DNA of 7,334 nt from an uncultured Acetatifactor sp. GTDB taxonomy: Bacteria > Bacillota > Clostridia > Lachnospirales > Lachnospiraceae. Every line of letters starts with the position of its first letter. Within the stretch, counting starts at the first letter, position 1. The position numbers and the translations under genes are program-made. Of the stretch, positions 1 to 4,960 are shown piece after piece. Under the pieces are notes generated by a model. It was not told the DNA's origin and ran no database searches. It saw nothing but the letters and a program-made list of their open reading frames with translations. Where the stretch lies: NCBI GenBank assembly GCA_934394515.1, contig CAKRRU010000116.1, positions 1 through 7,334 of the forward strand, given 5' to 3'.

Positions 1-766
1 CTATATTAGTATCGTCAATTTTTACCCATCCGATTAGTCTTTTGTTCTTATTTAATAAATTTTTATATTCATCCAGTACCGGAGGCGGGGTACTCTGTCC
101 CTCATCTGACGTATAATGGATCACCGGAGTCTGGGACGTACTGCCGTTTGTCGGTTCCTTGTCCTTGAGTTCACTCAGCTGTTTATAGTTATCCGCTGTC
201 CGGTAGTTGTACCAATTATACATCCCGAAATACCCCAGGCAGACAACTGCGACCATACTGCAACAGACCACAAGGAACTTTCTTCTCTTCTCCTGTTTCT
301 TCAATTCCTCTTTTACGATCTGGTCCAGTTCCGCCTCATTAAACTGCTTTTCCTTACTTTTTTTCTTTGTAAAAGTCTTCTTTTTTGTCTCTGTTTTTCT
401 TTTTGCAGGTTCCTTTTTAACTGTTTCCTTTTTCTTCGGGACTTCTTTTTTCTTTTTCGGAATCTCCTTCTTCTTTGCAGTATCTTCCGAAGGCTTTTTA
501 TCCCTTGCGGAAGAGCTTTCCGTTCCGGTTCCTTCCTGTCTGCGGATCTCTTCTGCCAGTTCTTCCATATAATCCTGTCCCAGAATACTATGGAATCTGC
601 ACTTTCCGCTCCGGAGCACTTCAAGTAATTTCTTTTGATCCGCCAGGCTCATCTTCTTCGTCTGTACCCGGAGATTCCCGATCACCTGCTGATCTTTCAG
701 GGCATTCCTGTAATCCGCTTCCGTGCGGAACTGCCGCCCCTCTACCACATATATCTTCTGTGTCAT
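1..766 (-). CDS. Class B sortase, N-terminal part (gene runs off the left edge)
   Basis: The reading frame is open from the ATG at 766 to the left edge: 255 codons with no stop, so the catalytic part lies outside the window. Residues 1-77 form a charged N-terminal region. Residues about 90-140 are extremely Lys-rich, with repeats of the form E-(I/V)-P-K-K-K. A single transmembrane segment follows at about 164-182 (FLVVCCSMVAVVCLGYFGM), then a low-complexity Ser/Thr/Pro linker. The visible end, LDEYKNLFNKNKRLIGWVKI, continuing DDTNI, matches the start of the class B sortase fold, where 'GW(I/V)KI..TNI(D)YPV' is typical. Class B sortases are membrane-anchored transpeptidases that attach sorted proteins to the cell wall or link pilins. 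The catalytic His, Cys and Arg are beyond the window and were not seen. The start is supported by AAGGA at 775-779, 8 nt upstream. The Lys-rich cytoplasmic part is longer than in typical sortases. An alternative is another bitopic protein with a sortase-like extracellular domain. Confidence 0.8.
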   Translation of the reverse strand, partial: MTQKIYVVEGRQFRTEADYRNALKDQQVIGNLRVQTKKMSLADQKKLLEVLRSGKCRFHSILGQDYMEELAEEIRRQEGTGTESSSARDKKPSEDTAKKKEIPKKKKEVPKKKETVKKEPAKRKTETKKKTFTKKKSKEKQFNEAELDQIVKEELKKQEKRRKFLVVCCSMVAVVCLGYFGMYNWYNYRTADNYKQLSELKDKEPTNGSTSQTPVIHYTSDEGQSTPPPVLDEYKNLLNKNKRLIGWVKIDDTNI

Positions 767-829
767 CTATACTATCCTTAATTTTAAAGCTGCATTTTAT
801 ATTCTATGTCTGTCTGCATAGATATCTAT

Positions 830-857
830 ATTTTACTATATCCGAAAATTATTGCAA
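830..857 (-). promoter_or_regulatory. Promoter for the sortase gene
   Basis: On the minus strand, TTGCAA (852-857) and TAAAAT (830-835) are separated by 16 nt, a reasonable housekeeping (sigma-A) promoter. It lies about 64 nt upstream of the sortase start at 766 and points to it. The match is from inspection only; no transcription start is known. Confidence 0.5.
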
Positions 858-869
858 GTCTTTTCCGGA

Positions 870-898
870 AACATTGACAGGCTCCCCCGCATACAATA
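870..898 (+). promoter_or_regulatory. Candidate sporulation-type (SigK/SigE-like) promoter of the Cys-rich gene
   Basis: CATACAATA at 890-898 fits the mother-cell -10 pattern CATAnnnTA. With a 16-nt spacer, AACA (870-873) fits the SigK -35 'mACm'. With a 14-nt spacer, AAACATT (869-875) partly fits the SigE -35. TTGACA at 874-879 looks like a housekeeping -35, but no good -10 lies 16-18 nt from it, and TACAAT (892-897) is only 12 nt away. The site is 31 nt upstream of the ATG at 929. AT-rich gaps give such matches by chance, so this is a suggestion only. Confidence 0.35.
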
Positions 899-928
899 GA
901 GCATAAATAAAATGTGGAGGCACTAAAA

Positions 929-1198
929 ATGAGTGACTTAACTGCTACAAATTGCGGCTGCAATAACTCCTGCGGCAATAACAACTGCGGTAACGGTATC
1001 TTTGGCAACAGTTGCATCTGGATCATCCTGTTACTGTTCTGCGGCGGTGGCTGCGGCAACAATAACAATGGCTGCGGTCTGTTAGGCAACAACAACGGCT
1101 GCGGCGGGAACGATTGCTGTGAATGGCTGATCTGGATTCTGCTTCTGTCCTGCTTCTGTGGCGGAAATAATGGCTGCGGAAACGGCTGCGGCTGCTAA
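929..1198 (+). CDS. Small Cys/Gly/Asn-rich protein (chorion-like high-cysteine family)
   Basis: This encodes 89 residues, about 16 Cys, 21 Gly and 19 Asn. The ATG at 929 is chosen because TGGAGG (915-920) lies 8 nt upstream; a GTG in the same frame at 914 overlaps that ribosome binding site and is unlikely. The protein has two hydrophobic, tryptophan-containing cores, CIWIILLLFCGGGCG near residues 33-47 and CCEWLIWILLLSCFCGG near 63-79. Each is followed by a Gly/Asn/Cys-rich tail, so the protein looks like an internal duplication. There is no signal peptide or enzyme motif. Similar small proteins are common in Lachnospiraceae genomes, where automatic annotation names them after insect chorion proteins because of composition alone (recalled, not searched). 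Disulfide- or metal-linked surface or spore-layer material is a reasonable guess. Function is unknown. The gene stands alone, divergent from the sortase. Confidence 0.8.
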   Translation: MSDLTATNCGCNNSCGNNNCGNGIFGNSCIWIILLLFCGGGCGNNNNGCGLLGNNNGCGGNDCCEWLIWILLLSCFCGGNNGCGNGCGC

Positions 1199-1207
1199 TC
1201 TCTGACA

Positions 1208-1224
1208 TCTCCTGCTTCGGGAGA
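1208..1224 (+). repeat. Small hairpin just after the Cys-rich gene
   Basis: UCUCC (1208-1212) pairs with GGAGA (1220-1224), plus one U-G pair, around the loop GCUUC. The overlapping 12-bp palindrome GACTCCGGAGTC (1223-1234) follows directly. No U-run follows, so this is not a standard intrinsic terminator. It may instead protect the 3' end of the Cys-rich mRNA or form part of the folded region downstream. Confidence 0.4.
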
Positions 1225-1234
1225 CTCCGGAGTC

Positions 1235-1336
1235 ATGAGGGTACGGTCATCCCGGGGTGCGGATTTATCCGTGCCCCGAAGGACTGATCGGCATAAGCAC
1301 ATTGCCGCTCTCATAAAATACTAGTATAACTTATGC
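1235..1336 (+). promoter_or_regulatory. Candidate structured leader RNA (three-way junction, riboswitch-like)
   Basis: Hand folding gives three helices. P1 pairs 1235-1241 (AUGAGGG) with 1308-1314 (CUCUCAU). P2 is a long arm of 1246-1263 with 1268-1288, including an uninterrupted 11-bp stem (1253-1263 with 1268-1278, two G-U pairs) capped by UUUA. P3 pairs 1289-1293 (CGGCA) with 1303-1307 (UGCCG). P3 ends exactly where the 3' strand of P1 begins, so P1 and P3 could stack. GCAUAAG (1291-1297, P3 strand and loop) is complementary over 7 nt to CUUAUGC (1330-1336), which abuts the AGGAAGG ribosome binding site (1337-1343) of the next gene. The loop part alone (UAAG with CUUA) could form a pseudoknot; the full pairing would open P3. 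It matches no riboswitch class I know. Whether it is transcribed as a leader, as a 3' UTR or not at all is unknown. Confidence 0.4.
1302..1330 (+). promoter_or_regulatory. Possible promoter of the two-gene unit
   Basis: TTGCCG (1302-1307) and TATAAC (1325-1330) are 17 nt apart, a fair sigma-A match. An overlapping alternative is GCATAAG (1291-1297), 14 nt, then CATAAAAT (1312-1319), which resembles a SigE promoter. The sigma-A site would start transcription near 1337, at the ribosome binding site, and would leave out the folded element upstream. The two readings therefore compete with the leader-RNA interpretation. Confidence 0.35.
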
Positions 1337-1352
1337 AGGAAGGTATGGGTAC

Positions 1353-1814
1353 ATGGATGATAAGAGAATCGACAAGGCGGCTGCCTTTGATACCTTATTT
1401 ACTTCAAACCGCATTCAGATTCTGAAAATACTGGCTTATTATATGGATCCCCGGCTCCTGAAAGGACTTGCTGTCTACATAAAAATGTCGGAATTGCAAT
1501 ATACACTGGCACTGTTTTGCAGGCATCCGGAGACTTCTCTGTGTATCGGTCCACCCTGTGCAAGCGAAAATATCACCGGCGAATTGTGCAGTGATCTCAT
1601 GCCTCTGTGTAACGAGACACAGAAAGCATCTCTGCACCGAATCACACAGATGATGGACAATATCCATAATTTTCAGGAAATGATGGAAATGGTTCAGGTT
1701 ATGCAGGACTTATTCCCGGAAGGTTTCTCCGATTTCTCCGGCATGGATCCGTCCCTGTTGTCCGGACTTTTTTCCAATTTTAAAACAGAATCAGGAGGTC
1801 AGCAGGATGGATGA
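1353..1814 (+). CDS. Conserved-looking hypothetical protein, Met/Cys-containing, first gene of a coupled pair
   Basis: The protein has 153 residues and no recognised family. The start is supported by AGGAAGG (1337-1343), 9 nt upstream of the ATG. Residues 1-60 look alpha-helical and mildly hydrophobic (for example ILKILAYYM and LLKGLAVYIKMSELQYTLAL). A middle section holds five Cys at residues 56, 64, 69, 79 and 86. Residues about 96-121 form a Met-rich amphipathic helix (MMDNIHNFQEMMEMVQVMQD). The tail is Phe/Gly/Ser-rich and ends in Gln, Asp and Gly. There is no signal peptide or clear membrane span, so it is probably cytoplasmic. The last 8 nt overlap the next gene (ATGGATGA), which implies translational coupling and a shared task. 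The Cys spacing does not match a zinc motif I recognise. Function is unknown. Confidence 0.75.
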   Translation: MDDKRIDKAAAFDTLFTSNRIQILKILAYYMDPRLLKGLAVYIKMSELQYTLALFCRHPETSLCIGPPCASENITGELCSDLMPLCNETQKASLHRITQMMDNIHNFQEMMEMVQVMQDLFPEGFSDFSGMDPSLLSGLFSNFKTESGGQQDG

Positions 1815-2112
1815 TTCCCAGAAGACACCACTCTGGATGCAGGATGATCTGGTAAAGGACATCCCACGAGAAAAACTTGACTTTCTCTCCGGGCTTTTTA
1901 TCCGGGGACACGGTAAAAGTCAAAAAGAAATGATGGCACTTCTGATGACTGCCATGCGAAAGGCCAGACAGGAACACCTGACCTTTACACCGCAGGAAAT
2001 GCAGGCAGCCATTACGGCAATCAAAAAATACAGTACAGAATCTGAACTTCGCCAAATTGAAAATATTCTGGAGAAAAACAGAACTCAAAATAATAACTCC
2101 CGGCAGACATAA
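1807..2112 (+). CDS. Small hypothetical helical protein, second gene of a coupled pair
   Basis: The protein has 101 residues and no recognised family. The ATG at 1807 is preceded by AGGAGGT (1793-1799), with 8 nt between AGGAGG and the ATG, and overlaps the stop of the upstream gene. It is charged and predicted by eye to be helical. Residues about 23-32 (KLDFLSGLFI) resemble the 'LLSGLF' stretch near the C-terminus of its partner. Residues 37-75 read as helices rich in Lys, Gln and Met with a turn at LTFTPQEM. There is no Cys, signal peptide or membrane segment. The last codons (NNNSRQT) are encoded inside the left arm of the terminator hairpin, so the gene ends within its own terminator. It presumably acts together with the 153-residue protein. 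Function is unknown. Confidence 0.75.
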   Translation: MDDSQKTPLWMQDDLVKDIPREKLDFLSGLFIRGHGKSQKEMMALLMTAMRKARQEHLTFTPQEMQAAITAIKKYSTESELRQIENILEKNRTQNNNSRQT

Positions 2113-2133
2113 TGTCTGTCGGGAGTTATTTTT
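2092..2133. terminator. Bidirectional intrinsic terminator between convergent genes
   Basis: AATAACTCCCGGCAGACA (from 2092) pairs with TGTCTGTCGGGAGTTATT (to 2130), with one G-U pair and a small loop. TTATTTTT follows on the plus strand, and the mirrored strand reads into TTATTATTTT, so the hairpin can stop transcription both from the two-gene unit and from leuS. Its left arm overlaps the end of the 101-residue gene, whose TAA is at 2110-2112. Confidence 0.9.
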
Positions 2134-2166
2134 CCCAATAATCGTAATCGGTTTACACTGCTTATA

Positions 2167-4578
2167 TTATTTAGCTACGATGTTGACGATTCTGCCGGGA
2201 ACATAGATTTCTTTTACGATGTTGCCGGTCAGCTTATCGCCCAGAGCCTCTTTTGCCATGGCGATAACATTTTCCTTCGTCTCGTCTTTGGCTACTTTAA
2301 TGGTCACACGCATTTTGCCGTTAACCTGTACGCCGATCTCCACAACGCTTTCTACCGTTTTCTCTTCCTCGAACTCGGGCCATTTTGCCTGATACAGTCT
2401 GCCTTCAAATCCGGCGGTCTGCCACAGTTCCTCGGTAATGTGAGGAGCTACGGGGTTCAACAGCGTAAGCAGTGTCTTGTATTCGCCTCTGGTAATGGAG
2501 TTCTTCTTGTAGAACTCATTGATCAGGGACATCATAGCTGCAATCGCAGTGTTGTACTTCAGGTTCTCGAAATCGCTGCTGACCTTCTTGATGGTCTGAT
2601 GCATCTTGGTCTCTAAGTCTGCGCTGTAGCCTTCTTCATCATTCAGGATATCCTGCAGTTTCCATACTCTCTCGAGGAATCTGCGGCATCCCTTTACACC
2701 TTCCTCACTCCAGGAAGCGCTCAGATCAAACGCGCCGATGAACATTTCGTAGGTACGTAAGGTATCTGCACCGTAATCCTGTACGATATCATCCGGGTTT
2801 ACTACGTTTCCGCGGGACTTGGACATCTTCTCGCCGTTAGATCCGAGGATCATACCATGGCTGGTTCTCTTCTGGTAAGGTTCGGGAGTAGGTACGACAC
2901 CCTGATCATACAGGAACTTATGCCAGAAACGGGAATACAAAAGATGCAGTGTGGTATGCTCCATACCGCCGTTGTACCAGTCAACCGGCAGCCAGTATTT
3001 CAGTGCTTCGGGACTTGCCAGAGCCTTATCATTGTGAGGATCTGTATAACGCAGATAATACCAGGAAGAACCTGCCCACTGAGGCATGGTATCCGTCTCT
3101 CTCTTGGCAGGACCGCCACAGCAGGGACAAGTGGTATTTACCCAGTCGGTCATGGCAGCCAGAGGAGATTCTCCGGTATCGGTAGGCATATAGCTCTCTA
3201 CCTCGGGTAACTGCAGAGGCAGTTCGCTCTCATCAATGGGAACATATCCGCACTTATCGCAATGCACAATAGGAATCGGCTCACCCCAGTAACGCTGTCT
3301 GGAGAATACCCAGTCTCTTAATTTATAATTGGTCTTGCGGTTACCGATGCCCTTCTCTTCCAGATAGTTCATGATCTTCTCTTTGGCTTCTGCAACAGAC
3401 AGACCGTTCAGGAAATCGGAATTGACCAAAGTACCGTCAGCGACATCGGTATATACAGCTTCTTCTACGCTGACAGGGCTTCCGGCTACAACTTCGATAA
3501 TGGGCATGCCAAACTTTTTGGCGAACTCCCAGTCTCTCTCATCATGAGCGGGTACTGCCATGATAGCGCCGGTACCGTAAGTCATCAGTACATAATCGGA
3601 TACCCATACAGGGATCTCTTTACCGTTGACGGGATTGGTCGCGGTCAGACCCTGGACGCAGACACCGGTCTTATCCTTTGCCAGCTCGGTACGTTCGAAA
3701 TCGGACTTTTTTGCAGCCATCTCACGATATGCCACAATGTCATTCCAGTTCTTGATCTCATCCTTGTATTTATCCAGTACAGGATGCTCCGGAGATACTA
3801 CCATGTAGGTAACACCGAACAGAGTATCCGGTCTGGTGGTGTAAATGCGTAGCTTCTCATCTTTTCCGGTGAGGGTAAAGTCTACTTCCGCACCCTGGGA
3901 CTTTCCGATCCAGTTCTTCTGGGAAACCTTGACACGCTCGATATAATCTACGGTGTCCAGTCCCTGGATCAGCTTGTCTGCATATTCAGTGATCTTCAGC
4001 ATCCACTGGCTCTTGACCTTACGGATGACTTCGGAACCGCAACGCTCGCAGACACCATTGACTACTTCCTCATTTGCCAGACCCACCTTACAGGAGGTAC
4101 ACCAGTTGATAGGCATCTCTGTCTTGTAAGCCAGTCCTGCCTTGAACAGCTTTAAGAATATCCACTGGGTCCAGTGATAATACTCGGGATCCGTGGTATT
4201 GATCTCTCTGTCCCAGTCAAAGGAATAACCTAAGGAATGCAGCTGATTCTTGAATCTTGCCACGTTATTCTTGGTTACGATCTTCGGATGGATGTGATTT
4301 TTAATTGCGTAATTCTCGGTAGGGAGACCGAATGCATCCCATCCCATGGGATACAGCACGTTGTAACCCTGCATTCTGCGCTTACGTGCTACGATATCCA
4401 GTGCGGTATAAGGTCTCGGATGACCTACGTGTAATCCCTGTCCCGAAGGATAAGGGAACTCTACCAGTGCGTAATATTTGGGCTTGGAGAAATCGTCGGA
4501 AGTCTTGAATGCTTTTTCGTCATCCCAGACAGTCTGCCATTTTTTCTCTACCTCTCTGTGATTGTAAGGTACTGCCAT
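2167..4578 (-). CDS. leuS: Leucyl-tRNA synthetase
   Basis: LeuRS charges tRNA-Leu with leucine using ATP in the cytoplasm and hydrolyses mischarged tRNA. The protein is 803 residues, close to the bacterial norm. The class I signature HVGH is at 50-53, within [20 protein letters not shown], and KMSKS is at 584-588. The CP1 editing domain lies in about 225-415 and shows the Thr-rich TTRPDTLFG (247-255) and [15 protein letters not shown] (335-349), with the conserved Asp needed for editing. Zinc-type Cys pairs occur at 160/163 with 177/180, and at 440/443 with 484/487. The tRNA-binding helical domain (about 650-740) and the small C-terminal domain (about 745-803) are intact. AGGAGG (4587-4592) lies 8 nt before the ATG. 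The gene has its own promoter and no T-box leader, and it shares a terminator with the convergent pair. Identification is certain. Confidence 0.98.
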   Translation of the reverse strand: MAVPYNHREVEKKWQTVWDDEKAFKTSDDFSKPKYYALVEFPYPSGQGLHVGHPRPYTALDIVARKRRMQGYNVLYPMGWDAFGLPTENYAIKNHIHPKIVTKNNVARFKNQLHSLGYSFDWDREINTTDPEYYHWTQWIFLKLFKAGLAYKTEMPINWCTSCKVGLANEEVVNGVCERCGSEVIRKVKSQWMLKITEYADKLIQGLDTVDYIERVKVSQKNWIGKSQGAEVDFTLTGKDEKLRIYTTRPDTLFGVTYMVVSPEHPVLDKYKDEIKNWNDIVAYREMAAKKSDFERTELAKDKTGVCVQGLTATNPVNGKEIPVWVSDYVLMTYGTGAIMAVPAHDERDWEFAKKFGMPIIEVVAGSPVSVEEAVYTDVADGTLVNSDFLNGLSVAEAKEKIMNYLEEKGIGNRKTNYKLRDWVFSRQRYWGEPIPIVHCDKCGYVPIDESELPLQLPEVESYMPTDTGESPLAAMTDWVNTTCPCCGGPAKRETDTMPQWAGSSWYYLRYTDPHNDKALASPEALKYWLPVDWYNGGMEHTTLHLLYSRFWHKFLYDQGVVPTPEPYQKRTSHGMILGSNGEKMSKSRGNVVNPDDIVQDYGADTLRTYEMFIGAFDLSASWSEEGVKGCRRFLERVWKLQDILNDEEGYSADLETKMHQTIKKVSSDFENLKYNTAIAAMMSLINEFYKKNSITRGEYKTLLTLLNPVAPHITEELWQTAGFEGRLYQAKWPEFEEEKTVESVVEIGVQVNGKMRVTIKVAKDETKENVIAMAKEALGDKLTGNIVKEIYVPGRIVNIVAK

Positions 4579-4655
4579 AATTATTTCCTCCTAAACTATG
4601 AGAAGCTTTCTATTTAAATCTTTTTTGTTCTCAAGTCGTTAAAAAACTACCGATT

Positions 4656-4684
4656 ATTTTATCGTGTTTTGCCGATACTGTCAA
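4656..4684 (-). promoter_or_regulatory. leuS promoter (sigma-A type)
   Basis: On the minus strand, TTGACA (4679-4684), a 17-nt spacer and TAAAAT (4656-4661) give a near-consensus promoter. The predicted leader is about 70 nt, ending at the AGGAGG ribosome binding site. That is too short for a T-box, and no T-box sequence (AGGGTGG-type) is present in the gap. Confidence 0.75.
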
Positions 4685-4779
4685 GGACTGCGGGACTATC
4701 CACGGGCATTTTGACAATTTCCCGTTATTTTATGCAATATAGTATCAAAATGTAATGTAATATAGTAAGAAATACATTT

Positions 4780-4808
4780 GAATTTTCAGTTTGCTTTTCG
4801 CATATACT
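4780..4808 (+). promoter_or_regulatory. Possible SigE-like promoter of the 16-codon ORF
   Basis: GAATTTT (4780-4786), a 14-nt spacer and CATATACT (4801-4808) resemble the mother-cell SigE pattern kmATATT-N14-CATACAnT, with one mismatch in each half. A sigma-A reading (TTGAAT 4778-4783 and TATACT 4803-4808) needs a poor 19-nt spacer. Transcription would begin near 4815, almost at the ribosome binding site. The gap is AT-rich, so chance is a real possibility. Confidence 0.3.
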
Positions 4809-4828
4809 AATATACGAGGTGATGAAAT

Positions 4829-4879
4829 ATGCTGGCATGGATCTCATTACTCTTAAAGCTGATGCAGCGCTTCTCATAG
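4829..4879 (+). CDS. Candidate 16-residue hydrophobic peptide (MLAWISLLLKLMQRFS)
   Basis: The ATG at 4829 follows GAGGTGAT (4816-4823), which is complementary to eight bases at the 3' end of 16S rRNA; its GAGG core is 9 nt from the start. The frame closes with TAG at 4877-4879, and a strong terminator follows 20 nt later, so the unit has ribosome binding site, ORF and terminator in about 120 bp. The peptide is mostly Leu/Ile/Met/Trp with a few basic residues and could be an amphipathic or membrane-associated helix. Small peptides of this style include SpoVM-like membrane-curvature peptides, leader peptides and type I toxins, but no sequence match to any of these is claimed. An in-frame alternative from GTG 4819 or ATG 4822 is in another frame, lies inside the ribosome binding site and reads through the terminator, so it is less likely. 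Confidence 0.4.
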   Translation: MLAWISLLLKLMQRFS

Positions 4880-4898
4880 TTTCACGGCAGTATAAGCC

Positions 4899-4935
4899 AA
4901 AAAGAACCGGGAAACAAACTTCCCGGTTCTTTTTT
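4899..4935. terminator. Bidirectional intrinsic terminator
   Basis: AAAAAGAACCGGGAA (4899-4913) pairs perfectly over 15 bp with TTCCCGGTTCTTTTT (4920-4934), around the loop ACAAAC. The U-run on either strand makes it usable in both directions. It can end the small plus-strand ORF and the minus-strand EF-G-like gene, whose stop lies 26 nt away. Confidence 0.9.
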
Positions 4936-4960
4936 GTATCCCATGTTCTGTCAATTCGTG

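Noticed and set aside
116..628. Plus-strand 170-residue Phe/Leu-rich open frame opposite the sortase gene
   Set aside because: It is the antisense of the Lys-rich tract (AAA/AAG read as TTT/CTT), has no good ribosome binding site, and the minus-strand frame has clear sortase features.
826..1208. Minus-strand frames rich in Pro/Leu or Arg/Ser opposite the Cys-rich gene
   Set aside because: They mirror the GGC/TGC/AAC repeats of the plus-strand gene, which has the proper ribosome binding site and a recognisable composition.
1253..1278. 11-bp hairpin as an intrinsic terminator of the Cys-rich gene
   Set aside because: No U-run follows (the next bases are AAGGACTG), so it fits a structured RNA better than a terminator.
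2857..3210. Plus-strand open frames inside leuS
   Set aside because: They lie antisense to well-conserved LeuRS sequence and have no family signature or convincing ribosome binding site.
4736..4767. Direct repeat AATATAGTA (4736-4744 and 4759-4767)
   Set aside because: Short and in very AT-rich DNA; chance is sufficient, and no function is suggested.
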